The notes under the pieces: generated by a model | The model's database searches: none | What the model saw: the letters and a program-made list of their open reading frames with translations, nothing else | What the model was told of the DNA's origin: nothing | IMG/VR virus record: IMGVR_UViG_3300025137_005870 | Coordinates: 1-64,000 of that record | DNA from: a virus | Length of the DNA: 64,000 nt | Strand: one strand, 5' to 3' | Translations under genes and position numbers: made by a program | Part shown: one piece after another, positions 18,210 to 26,172 of the stretch | How the letters are laid out: each line of letters opens with the position of its first letter | Position numbering within the stretch: the first letter of the stretch is position 1

Positions 18210-18799
18210 GTTTTAAAAATCTCCATTTTTCTTAAGTCTGGCCAATCTTCTATGGTCCATTTTCTTGGTTCTGTCTGTTTTGCTACAGAGAGCTTCTTTA
18301 GCCCTAGTTCGGCTGTTTCAGGAGTCATATAATAATGATACCCTATCATATCGATATTTTGTTCTCGCCAAGGGATATTTGGTAGCCTGCCATCATATGA
18401 CATTTTTTTCAAATCAGAGGCTGCTTGCGGATCATCAGTTAAGATTATCCCACCACGGCCTAAACTTAAATGTTTTTTGTATTGGAAGCTTAGACACATA
18501 AAAGTATCCGCTATATAACTATCTTTTCTCCATAGCACTGCTGCATCAGCGATATTAGTATCTTGGAAAAAATAATATTCTTCCCATCTTTCCTCTCTCC
18601 ATTCCAGTGGTATTGACAATTTATTTGCTAGAAATGGAACAGAGAGGTAGGTATTTGCTGGGATATTTATCTTTTTTGCGTTTTGGCGACGTAAGCACAA
18701 TTCTATGGCATGAGTACAAGAGTCAGTGGCGACAGCATATGTAGACCCAAAGAACTTAGCCACTTCTTTTTCAAATTGGTTGACCACTTCAAAACTCAT
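18206..18799 (-). CDS. Compact DegT/DnrJ/EryC1-type PLP aminotransferase
   Basis: A 197-residue relative of sugar aminotransferases, about half the usual 370-400. The N-terminal part has FGSTYAVATDSCTHAIELCL and INIPANTYLSVPFLANKL, like the cofactor-binding start of DegT proteins. The central DTNIADAAVLW holds an Asp likely to contact the PLP ring. CLSFQYKKHLSLGRGGIILT holds the Lys expected to bind PLP. Most of the C-terminal small domain is missing. The gene overlaps both neighbours by four bases and has no frameshift scars, so it looks like a purposefully compact enzyme and not a pseudogene. It may need a partner subunit or may no longer be catalytic. Confidence 0.75.
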   Translation of the reverse strand: MSFEVVNQFEKEVAKFFGSTYAVATDSCTHAIELCLRRQNAKKINIPANTYLSVPFLANKLSIPLEWREERWEEYYFFQDTNIADAAVLWRKDSYIADTFMCLSFQYKKHLSLGRGGIILTDDPQAASDLKKMSYDGRLPNIPWREQNIDMIGYHYYMTPETAELGLKKLSVAKQTEPRKWTIEDWPDLRKMEIFKT

Positions 18800-19320
18800 C
18801 CCTTAAAGACCACTCCATTAAGCTCAAGGCATTTTACGTTGTAGTCCGCGCAAGTCTTTCTAACACGCTCCTTCAACTGTAAGAATAGATCAACATCGTT
18901 CTGAACATCCGTGTAAAGGTCTTCCGCGTCTAACATAATATATCGAACACAGTCAGTCTTGAATATTTCTTCTAAACCAATAACACCTTTTACCGTTTCA
19001 ATTTTTGGACAAAAACTCACATGCTTTGGTAGGACGCTAGTAATCATGTTTACTTCTGAAGGTGTCTCGATGTTTGATACTGCAAAATATTTTATGTTTT
19101 TGTATTTAGACATTGCTTCTAAAGCATCAGGTACATGTAAGGTTGGTGTTGGTGGCTTACTTCTCCCTTTTGGATAGTCTAAAAAAATATCATGCTTAGT
19201 ATTTAAGAAACTATCAAGTTGAACTTTATCTTTTACATGTGCCATATTAATTCTAATCACGACATCTTTCACATCTTTAAACTGTTGTAAGTTTAATAAG
19301 TGGTTAGATATAAGTAACAT
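18796..19320 (-). CDS. Short HpcH/HpaI aldolase-like TIM-barrel protein
   Basis: A 174-residue protein. The segments SFCPKIETVKGVIGLEEIF and CVRYIMLDAEDLYTDV correspond to the strand with the metal-binding Glu and the following Asp/Glu strand of HpcH/HpaI aldolases and citrate-lyase beta subunits. NVKCLELNGVVF ends the barrel. The usual length is about 250-300, so one or more barrel strands are shortened. The upstream cupin gene overlaps its start and the compact aminotransferase follows. Making or cleaving a keto-acid sugar precursor is a reasonable guess for a glycan cluster, but the substrate is unknown. Confidence 0.6.
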   Translation of the reverse strand: MLLISNHLLNLQQFKDVKDVVIRINMAHVKDKVQLDSFLNTKHDIFLDYPKGRSKPPTPTLHVPDALEAMSKYKNIKYFAVSNIETPSEVNMITSVLPKHVSFCPKIETVKGVIGLEEIFKTDCVRYIMLDAEDLYTDVQNDVDLFLQLKERVRKTCADYNVKCLELNGVVFKG

Positions 19321-19747
19321 TTGTAACTCCTTTTAATCTATCTTCAGGTACTATATTGTCTACTCTAAAAGTATCACCCTCGTAATCACAACCTCCTCGC
19401 GGACCTTCTCCAAAAACAATAAATTTATTGCCTTCTGGCGTGATTACTAGTGCGTGTACTTCATTAGGTGGGGTTGAAACTAAGTCGCCTTTTACGGCCA
19501 AGACCATCTTGGCAGACTCAGGTGAATCTAAATCTTTATACCAATATTCCAAAGACCCCTCCAGCATCAACATATGTTGGGTGCTTTTTTTATGATAATG
19601 GTTTCCCCTAAGAACATCAGGGGCGGATCCTACAATAGCAACATGGTTTATACTTTCATTGTAAAAAATATCTGTTATTGTTCCTCTAATGTCTGTATGT
19701 GATTCTAGTGGTTCTGGTACGTCTCGCCACACATTTCTAATCTTCAT
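19304..19747 (-). CDS. Cupin protein, sugar-epimerase-like
   Basis: A 147-residue single-domain cupin. The pattern LRGNHYHKKSTQHMLMLEGS holds the His residues of cupin motif 1, and VSTPPNEVHALVITPEG is motif 2. It resembles the FdtA/RmlC-like group acting on nucleotide-linked keto-sugars and small polysaccharide-biosynthesis cupins. It sits between the C-methyltransferase and the HpcH-like gene. Likely role: isomerisation or epimerisation of a nucleotide sugar. Confidence 0.75.
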   Translation of the reverse strand: MKIRNVWRDVPEPLESHTDIRGTITDIFYNESINHVAIVGSAPDVLRGNHYHKKSTQHMLMLEGSLEYWYKDLDSPESAKMVLAVKGDLVSTPPNEVHALVITPEGNKFIVFGEGPRGGCDYEGDTFRVDNIVPEDRLKGVTNVTYI

Positions 19748-19755
19748 TCTTTTTC

Positions 19756-20946
19756 CTACGGTAAAATAAATTTTGTCTTTTTATTAATACTTCGAATATT
19801 TTCTTTCACTCTCTCAGAAATATTCCAAGATAATATTAGTGCATACACTTCATCATATTCGTTGAATATCTCGTCACCTACGATGGGGATCCTTGTAATG
19901 GGGGTATACTTTCCTTGCTTGTGCTCAGAAGCGTCGGTAATGTAATCTAAAGTTTTATAATCTAAATTATAATAGTTTAAAAACGTATTAGCTTTTGCTG
20001 CTGCTCCTACTCCTATTATATTATAACCCATTGTTTTCACTTTGTAAAGCTCAAAAAGCAAATTATTTCTTTTATTTTCAAGGTTTTTCATGAAATATCG
20101 ATAAGTCTTCTCTTCAAACAATCCATACGAAGTCTCTGTTTTTATCATATCTAAAGTCTTATTCAGCATTCTGGGCTCTCCCGAGGTTTTATTGGCATAA
20201 ATTCTCAGTGAACCTCCATGATAATCAACAACTTCAATATCAAATATTTCAAATCCAAAACGAGCTAGAAGATTGTATGAGTATTTCACGGTAAAGTAGG
20301 TAACATGCTCATGATATATTTGATCAAATTTGTTATCGCATATAGTGTGATACCAGTAAGGCAACTCAAAAACAAAACAGCCATCTTCTTTCAATAGATT
20401 TGAAACGCCTCTCATAAAATCTTCTGTGTCATTCGCATGATTAACTACGTTGTTAGCTACAATCAGATCTGCAAGGCCTTCCTGTTCCTTAATGACATCA
20501 CTAGTTGCACTATTAAAGAGCATAGTATAGGTTTTTATACCTCTGGTCGCCGCTAGCTCTGACATATACCTCGAAGGATCAACCCCTACTATATTGTGTC
20601 CTTTCATCTTAAATTGTTCGGATAAAAAGCCGTCGTTTGAACCAATCTCCACAATCTTTTTTGTCGTTTTAGTTTTTGTTTTCTCTAAAACTTCTTTTGA
20701 ATACTTTATCCAATGATTCTTTGCAAATTCAGAATTAGAAGAAGTGTATGAATAATCATATAAGTTATATCTGTCATCATCTATTGTACTAATACCAAGA
20801 CGAATCTCACCGGTGCTCTTATTAAGAAAGCATTCCAACGGATGGATTGGTTCAGACATACTAAGAAGTTTTTTTGATACAAATGTATCTGCGAAAGGGT
20901 GCATTCCTAAATCTATTATTTTAACATATTCGTCTTGCATTACCAA
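19756..20946 (-). CDS. NDP-hexose C-methyltransferase-like enzyme
   Basis: A 396-residue SAM-dependent methyltransferase. KKIVEIGSNDGFLSEQFK (about 96-113) is the SAM motif, with VGVDPSRYM and ADLIVANNVVNHAND following. FDQIYHEHVTYFT is the signature of the sugar C-methyltransferase group (TylC3-like), and the C-terminal part (GVGAAAKANTFLNYY, then YITDASEHKQGKYTPITRIP) is the matching C-terminal domain. The usual N-terminal zinc-binding CxxC segment is missing: the protein starts just before LGMHPFADTF. It would add a methyl branch to a nucleotide-bound keto-sugar. Confidence 0.85.
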   Translation of the reverse strand: MVMQDEYVKIIDLGMHPFADTFVSKKLLSMSEPIHPLECFLNKSTGEIRLGISTIDDDRYNLYDYSYTSSNSEFAKNHWIKYSKEVLEKTKTKTTKKIVEIGSNDGFLSEQFKMKGHNIVGVDPSRYMSELAATRGIKTYTMLFNSATSDVIKEQEGLADLIVANNVVNHANDTEDFMRGVSNLLKEDGCFVFELPYWYHTICDNKFDQIYHEHVTYFTVKYSYNLLARFGFEIFDIEVVDYHGGSLRIYANKTSGEPRMLNKTLDMIKTETSYGLFEEKTYRYFMKNLENKRNNLLFELYKVKTMGYNIIGVGAAAKANTFLNYYNLDYKTLDYITDASEHKQGKYTPITRIPIVGDEIFNEYDEVYALILSWNISERVKENIRSINKKTKFILP

Positions 20947-22082
20947 GTCCCCTTTTTTCTATTCGCGAATCTTACTCTAGTTTTCCTTTCACCAGAGTCA
21001 TATGGATTCACAAAAAGAGATGTCTGATTTGTTTTATAGTATTCCTCTAAATAAGAATTTAAAAAAATATGCCTTGCTGTTGTTTGATTTACATTCCTTA
21101 GATTACATTGATCAAACACCGTCACCACTTCATTTAAACTACCTTCATCAACATCCTCTTGGGTTGCTAAACTAAAATATCTTGTTGTTTTAGTTTTTAT
21201 GTCAATACAACCTAACATATCGATTAAAGTATCTGAATGTTTTATGGTAGGTGTTGCTGCAACTTCGTCGTAGGTTGGTTCGTTATGCATTATGATACCG
21301 TTATTTTCTTCTTGTGTGGAGGATTTTTGATAGTGTCCAGATATGTTATTATAAATATCGAAAGATATTTTGTTATAAGATGGTCCACTAATCGTCGTGA
21401 TCGCTGCTTTTTTAAAACTACCATACACTACTGAATTACTGTTTGGCGAGTTAGATTGTATCATGTTACCAACAGTTGATTCCATGACACAACCAAGCAC
21501 CCAAATAGAACCCCTGTTTATTCCCTCTGTGTACACAAGGTTGTTTCTTGTCCCTAAAACCGTCTCATAGTGTGTTGATATAATACAGATCTCGTTATTA
21601 TAGCCGTGGGCGCCAATAAAATTTGATTCTACGCTGTAAGTACTCTTTGCATGGCAACCAATGATAGCATGACAATCTCTCAAACTACGCTGGTTTAGCG
21701 AAATAATATTTTTCTTATTGCTTTCAAAATAGCACCCATAACATTTTAAAGTGCCTTTTTGTTGGTTTATAAAAGAAATATACCAATCGCGAGACTTAGG
21801 TGGGTCTATAAAGTTTACATTGTACAAATTTAAGTTACACTTTAAACTGTCTAAAATAATTTGATTAGATAAGCTTGTGTTAAAAATATTAACTTCTGAT
21901 GCATTCTTAAAAGTAAGCGCCGGCTTTGTTGGATCCTGTAACCTTATTGAAAAACCATTGCCATCTATTATTACTCTTTTATCATAAGTATAAGGAAAGA
22001 CCAATGTATCTTTAATCAGTAAGTCCTCATTAAGTGAAATATTTATAGACTGATTGTTTTTAATCGCCTGTTTGATATTCAC
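20940..22082 (-). CDS. Predicted right-handed beta-helix protein
   Basis: About 380 residues if translation starts at the GTG at 22082, which has GGAG seven bases upstream; an ATG at 22154 would deeply overlap the cupin gene. The body is a series of short beta strands with repeated Asn/Ser/Ile/Val turns (for example NASEVNIFNTSLSN, LDSLKCNLNLYNVNF, CHAIIGCHAKSTYSVESN), the style of pectate-lyase/tailspike folds. No catalytic signature was identified. Its place inside the glycan gene cluster suggests a polysaccharide-binding or -cleaving protein, or a virion spike. It has no signal peptide. Confidence 0.6.
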   Translation of the reverse strand: MNIKQAIKNNQSINISLNEDLLIKDTLVFPYTYDKRVIIDGNGFSIRLQDPTKPALTFKNASEVNIFNTSLSNQIILDSLKCNLNLYNVNFIDPPKSRDWYISFINQQKGTLKCYGCYFESNKKNIISLNQRSLRDCHAIIGCHAKSTYSVESNFIGAHGYNNEICIISTHYETVLGTRNNLVYTEGINRGSIWVLGCVMESTVGNMIQSNSPNSNSVVYGSFKKAAITTISGPSYNKISFDIYNNISGHYQKSSTQEENNGIIMHNEPTYDEVAATPTIKHSDTLIDMLGCIDIKTKTTRYFSLATQEDVDEGSLNEVVTVFDQCNLRNVNQTTARHIFLNSYLEEYYKTNQTSLFVNPYDSGERKTRVRFANRKKGTW

Positions 22083-22494
22083 CCGAGATCTCCTCTTTGT
22101 CAGTCTCTGGTCCGTAATACGGCCCATTTTTAAATTCATAAAAAATAGTGTCATCCTCCAAAACCTCCAGAGAATGACCTGCGCGAAAGAAGACTATGCA
22201 AGAACCAGAGGACATGTGAATATCTTCTATAGGTTTGTCATCTATATCATATAATTTGGCCCTTACAGCACCCTGTAAGACGACCCAAGCTTCTTGTGTT
22301 AGATCTGTGTTCCTAACTATCTTCGTGTGCTTGTGCGGCGGCACAAAGGTGCCTGCCTTCAGATAGCGGCCGCTGACTTGGAGAAATTCCTCTGGTGGGC
22401 ATACATCTGTTCTATACGCGCTCAGAGATTCTTTATTTAGAACAGAAGCTAACAAGATAGTACTATCTATTTTTGAGTATATTTCTTTTATCAT
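22060..22494 (-). CDS. WbuC-like cupin protein
   Basis: A 144-residue cupin. FVPPHKHTKIVRNTDLTQEA carries the metal-binding His/Glu set of motif 1, and GSCIVFFRAGHSLEVLEDDT is motif 2. Overall it resembles WbuC, a small cupin found in O-antigen and fucose-containing polysaccharide clusters. Its start overlaps the stop of the GT10-like gene by four bases. A supporting role in the modified-sugar pathway is likely; the reaction of this family is not established as far as I know. Confidence 0.7.
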   Translation of the reverse strand: MIKEIYSKIDSTILLASVLNKESLSAYRTDVCPPEEFLQVSGRYLKAGTFVPPHKHTKIVRNTDLTQEAWVVLQGAVRAKLYDIDDKPIEDIHMSSGSCIVFFRAGHSLEVLEDDTIFYEFKNGPYYGPETDKEEISGEYQTGD

Positions 22495-23330
22495 TTGTTT
22501 TCGAAATGATCCCTTATCGCGTTTCTTATACAGGTATGTTGTGAAATAGTATACTCTTTCATCGTGTGTTGAAAGTTGTGTTCTACCGCTTCTCTCATAT
22601 CATAATACAACTCAGGGGTTATATTATTGAGTATATCTGATAGTTCCTCAACACTATTGAATCTTAAGATTCCATCCTCCCTAAACCCAAAATCAGACAT
22701 GTTTGGGCAACCAAAATAGATTGGAACTGTTCTAGTCCAAAAGCAACCCAGTATCTTTTCTTGCCAATGGTTTTTTTGTATGTGATTTTCAGTTGCAATT
22801 GAAAACATTGCATCAAAAATTATTGTTTTGTTATAGTCATCAAGCACATGAGAAGGGTAAGTCTGAGGTAATAGCTCTAAACCGGGATAGGGAGTTCTTC
22901 TGGAAGACCAAATTTTATGTGGTACTCTGTGAGACAATAGTAGCTCAGTAGCTGGTTTGCGAATCCAAAAACCAGCCTTGGTGTCTCTCCAGTTGGACAC
23001 CAAATAAGACACATAGAATTTTTTATCCTCATAGCTTGGCTTATAAGATGGATCCATATACGGATCATGCTTTACATGATGAAAAAAGGCATTCGGTACT
23101 TTTTCTACAATCTCTTCATTGTAAGTTGTCATTATAGCATCGTAGCGAGGTGCATTGGCAATGATCTGATCTATGGGTGTAATCGCCCAAGGTGGTTCAC
23201 TGTCAATGAATACATATTTTGTATCAGATTCACGGTTGAAGTTAGTCATGCGTGCCGTGTCAATATGGCATTTAAACGGAAGATCTAACTTTAGGTTTTT
23301 CCACGGCCCATAACATTTAGCTAACGGCAT
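22491..23330 (-). CDS. GT10-like fucosyltransferase
   Basis: A 279-residue protein starting at the ATG at 23330, which has GGAG seven bases upstream; an in-frame start at 23378 would overlap the sulfotransferase by 62 bases. The region YVFIDSEPPWAIT is like the N-terminal part of alpha-1,3-fucosyltransferases. The C-terminal ENHIQKNHWQEKILGCFWTR, then TVPIYFGCPNMSDF, is the GDP-fucose-binding signature of family GT10. The gmd and fcl genes lie 4 kb downstream in the same cluster, supplying GDP-fucose. The expected product is fucosylated glycan, on the host surface or the virion. Confidence 0.75.
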   Translation of the reverse strand: MPLAKCYGPWKNLKLDLPFKCHIDTARMTNFNRESDTKYVFIDSEPPWAITPIDQIIANAPRYDAIMTTYNEEIVEKVPNAFFHHVKHDPYMDPSYKPSYEDKKFYVSYLVSNWRDTKAGFWIRKPATELLLSHRVPHKIWSSRRTPYPGLELLPQTYPSHVLDDYNKTIIFDAMFSIATENHIQKNHWQEKILGCFWTRTVPIYFGCPNMSDFGFREDGILRFNSVEELSDILNNITPELYYDMREAVEHNFQHTMKEYTISQHTCIRNAIRDHFENK

Positions 23331-24009
23331 TAAACTTCTCCAAATATTTTGAACTTTGCTTATTATACCCAAACTCATACAGGTCTTGCATATAAATCAT
23401 CTCGGCTGTTTTAATAACTCTATCAACCTGTTCATTTGTCATGATTTCTTGTTCCCCATCCCTAGAAGAGACACTAAATCTAATATTCTCAAAATCCTTC
23501 ACTTTAATATCCTTAGAAATCTCTCCAAAACAGCCTTGCTCTAACTTGTATATTTTATCATATATGAATAGTGGCATGGCCATTAAACATATAGGCATAA
23601 TATGATCGTGTTCTGGACCCCACGACCTTATATTTTGTAGAGCATCGATGTACTTATCGAAAGTATCTATTTTATTGTGGGTCACAGGATGTCGAAAATG
23701 GGCTGTGCCAGATGTTATATACTCATAGTAATATGAAATTATTCTATCGTATGGGTTTCTAACTACAATAAATTTGAAATAATCCTTGTATTGCGGCAAC
23801 TCAAGAGAGGGTTTTTGCACCTTTGTTGTATTTGTATGCAATGGAGAATTTCTAACTTCTACATTCTCTTTTTCTACTCTAACCATACCCTCTAAATAAT
23901 CTTGTAAATGATATTTAAGAGAACTAGCTCCGGCTCGGGGAATATAATGGTACACAAATTTTTTGTTTTCAGATACCAAAAGCTGATTTAGCTTCACAGT
24001 GGCTCCCAT
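23317..24009 (-). CDS. Carbohydrate sulfotransferase-like protein (Sulfotransfer_2)
   Basis: A 230-residue protein. KKFVYHYIPRAGASSLKYHL near the N-terminus is a 5'-phosphosulfate-binding-loop-like segment, though with RAGAS in place of the usual KTGGT/S. FKFIVVRNPYDRIISYYYEY is the 3'-phosphate-binding RNP motif with its downstream Ser, typical of Golgi-type carbohydrate sulfotransferases. It would transfer sulfate from PAPS to a glycan. It overlaps the SIS-domain gene by 16 bases upstream and the GT10-like gene by 14 bases downstream. Confidence 0.75.
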   Translation of the reverse strand: MGATVKLNQLLVSENKKFVYHYIPRAGASSLKYHLQDYLEGMVRVEKENVEVRNSPLHTNTTKVQKPSLELPQYKDYFKFIVVRNPYDRIISYYYEYITSGTAHFRHPVTHNKIDTFDKYIDALQNIRSWGPEHDHIMPICLMAMPLFIYDKIYKLEQGCFGEISKDIKVKDFENIRFSVSSRDGEQEIMTNEQVDRVIKTAEMIYMQDLYEFGYNKQSSKYLEKFNAVS

Positions 24010-24602
24010 GAATCATCACCACTCTTCCTTAGCGGAGAATCACACAACCTATCTTTTTCTTGTCTGATGGAAGGACAGTGGTTACCAGTCCTGTGTATCA
24101 AATCATAAAATACCATCAAGCACATAACCTCAACTGTATGAAAGAAGTCACACTTTAAGTTTAACTGGTCTATGTTATCTCTCAAGACTTCTGATTTTTG
24201 GCCGCTGATCATAAATGTATTATAGTTCTCTGATTCAGCCCAATGTAAGGCATCAACCACATTACCAGAGTTGCCAGAACAAGATAGTCCTATAATAAGG
24301 CAATCATTCGGGTCCTCCACACCATGCGCGATTGTTTGCAACCAGCGAATAAAAATCTTATCATATCCATGATCATTAGCATTTGATGTTATGAACCCAA
24401 CACTGTCAAATGAATAAACTGCTTTATTTGGTATAAGACGAGATAAATCAGTTGCCATATGGCTGGCTACAAAGTGGAGACCACCGTTACCTATTAAAAA
24501 TATCTTTTTGGCATTATTTACTTTTTTCACCAAAATATCATATTCTTTAGTCAAAGATGCATCGGTACATTTTTGACTTATATTTTCAAAATCAATCAAC
24601 AT
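23994..24602 (-). CDS. SIS-domain phosphosugar isomerase (GmhA-like)
   Basis: A 202-residue SIS domain. IFLIGNGGLHFVASHMATDL is the N-terminal phosphosugar-binding strand/loop, and CLIIGLSCSGNSGNVVDAL is the conserved Ser-rich loop that holds the phosphate. It looks most like sedoheptulose-7-phosphate isomerase GmhA. The nearby HAD phosphatase and nucleotidyltransferase would fit a heptose-type or related sugar-phosphate branch. The next gene downstream, the sulfotransferase, overlaps it by 16 bases. Confidence 0.8.
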   Translation of the reverse strand: MLIDFENISQKCTDASLTKEYDILVKKVNNAKKIFLIGNGGLHFVASHMATDLSRLIPNKAVYSFDSVGFITSNANDHGYDKIFIRWLQTIAHGVEDPNDCLIIGLSCSGNSGNVVDALHWAESENYNTFMISGQKSEVLRDNIDQLNLKCDFFHTVEVMCLMVFYDLIHRTGNHCPSIRQEKDRLCDSPLRKSGDDSWEPL

Positions 24603-24604
24603 TG

Positions 24605-25774
24605 TTATTCCTTACAAGATTTCTTTATAATCTTTATAGCTGCTTGAATATCATCATTGTTTATGCTCAGGCTTGGCCTTAATCTAACTGATTTAAGACC
24701 TGTGCTGTTGCATATCAGACCATTTTTGTAAGCATTCTTTACTAATGTATCCCGTTTTGTTGCAGAAGTCAAGTCAAATCCTACAATTAAACCACAGTTT
24801 CTGATATTTTTCAGTGCGTCGATGGTATGAAGACCATCCATAAGAGTTTTTGATTGTTTATTTACATTTTCTAATATGTTATATTCTTCATATGCTTTTA
24901 TAATATACTTGCACCTGATCATGTCTGTAACGTCGGAGTCCCAAGTTACTTCCAATTTAGTGCAATTGTTTTTATGAAAAATGTTTTTGAATTTATCTTT
25001 GGCCATTATGCCTGATAGCTGCGTTTTCTTGCCAAATACAACTATGTCAGGGGATGTCTGTATTTGATTAAAATACCACAATTTTCCAGTTGTACCAAAG
25101 CCTATCTGTACCTCATCATACACAATAGGGACATTGTAATATGATCCCATTTCTTGGAGCTTTAAGAAAAAATTACGATCGTGGTGTATATCTCCTGAAC
25201 TACACTGAATTGGTTCTACTAAGATGCAAGTAATATCGTTGTTTTTCAGAAGCTTCTCAACTTCCTCTAAGTTCATATTTACTTTTTCTGAGTATGTCTC
25301 CGGCATAAAATCTAGTTTTTTATGTACTGGGAAGAACCGAGAGGTTACAAAAGAACCAAATCCATTAATACCATGAAAACTATTGTGAAATGAAATTATT
25401 TTTGGATTTTGATGCTTTTTGTGAAACATACAAACTTTTATTGCTGTTTCGACTGCTAAAGAACCAGTACAACAATAGTGAAAAAAGTCATATTCTCCCT
25501 GACCAGCATATCTGGAGAATATATTGTCAAACTCCAATGCTTCATCCGAGGTGAACTCACAGTTTGTTACTTTAAATGATGAAACTCTTAACATTTCTTG
25601 TTTGAAAGATTCCGTTAAGAATATAGGATGCTTATACCCAAGCGGAAGAGAGGCATACATACCGAAAAAATCTAAATATCTTTTATTCGTATTCTTGTCA
25701 TATATGTAAGAGCCCAAACATTTTTCAAAATCTATGTTTATATTAAACTTACTATTTCTTGCAAAGTTTCTCAT
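24605..25774 (-). CDS. Class III PLP aminotransferase
   Basis: A 389-residue aminotransferase. CTGSLAVETAIKVCMFHKK holds the cofactor-phosphate loop, IISFHNSFHGINGFG follows, and ILVEPIQCSSGDI, VPIVYDEVQIGFGTTGKLW (ring-contacting Asp) and VVFGKKTQLSG (PLP Lys) complete the fold-type I pattern. The overall look is like L-lysine 6-transaminase and related glutamate-dependent enzymes. In this cluster it more likely aminates a sugar or a sugar-acid side chain. Length is close to the family norm, with the C-terminal domain present. The upstream HAD gene overlaps it by four bases. Confidence 0.85.
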   Translation of the reverse strand: MRNFARNSKFNINIDFEKCLGSYIYDKNTNKRYLDFFGMYASLPLGYKHPIFLTESFKQEMLRVSSFKVTNCEFTSDEALEFDNIFSRYAGQGEYDFFHYCCTGSLAVETAIKVCMFHKKHQNPKIISFHNSFHGINGFGSFVTSRFFPVHKKLDFMPETYSEKVNMNLEEVEKLLKNNDITCILVEPIQCSSGDIHHDRNFFLKLQEMGSYYNVPIVYDEVQIGFGTTGKLWYFNQIQTSPDIVVFGKKTQLSGIMAKDKFKNIFHKNNCTKLEVTWDSDVTDMIRCKYIIKAYEEYNILENVNKQSKTLMDGLHTIDALKNIRNCGLIVGFDLTSATKRDTLVKNAYKNGLICNSTGLKSVRLRPSLSINNDDIQAAIKIIKKSCKE

Positions 25775-26172
25775 TCAATGTAACCAAGCCTCTGCAAAGA
25801 TGTAAAAGTATCATCCCATTTACCTTGAAATCTAACAGCTTTGTCATCAATGTAAAATACTGCTCTAGGCTTTTCGGCAGTCACTTCTTTAACATATTGA
25901 GACATTTCATATTTATCCAACCATTCCCAAATTAATTCCACTCCTGTCATATTTTTAATTAAAGGGCGATCGGATCGTGCTTTAGCTGAGTATACTACAA
26001 TATCAAACTTTTTTGATATTGTTTTCAGTGCCTCTTTAGAACCCGCTATAGGTGGGTCATAAATTGTACCATCATAAAAACCCTTTGAGCATCTATGAAT
26101 GACACCATCAAAATCAATTCCAACTTGATAAGTTTCGTCTGGAAAAGAGTGTTCTCTTATTTCTTGTTTCAT
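25771..26172 (-). CDS. Small HAD-like phosphatase
   Basis: A 133-residue HAD-fold protein. VGIDFDGVIHRC is motif I (the Asp of DFDG), DIVVYSAKARSDRP is motif II, and VFYIDDKAV is the acidic motif that binds magnesium. There is almost no cap domain. Proteins of this type are widespread in marine phages; in a sugar cluster the likely substrate is a sugar phosphate. It overlaps the NeuA-like and the aminotransferase genes by four bases each. Confidence 0.8.
   Translation of the reverse strand: MKQEIREHSFPDETYQVGIDFDGVIHRCSKGFYDGTIYDPPIAGSKEALKTISKKFDIVVYSAKARSDRPLIKNMTGVELIWEWLDKYEMSQYVKEVTAEKPRAVFYIDDKAVRFQGKWDDTFTSLQRLGYIE

Noticed and set aside
18206-19320. Pseudogenes for the short aminotransferase and aldolase-like genes
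   Set aside because: The frames are intact, overlap both neighbours and keep key residues, so compact functional proteins are more likely than decay.
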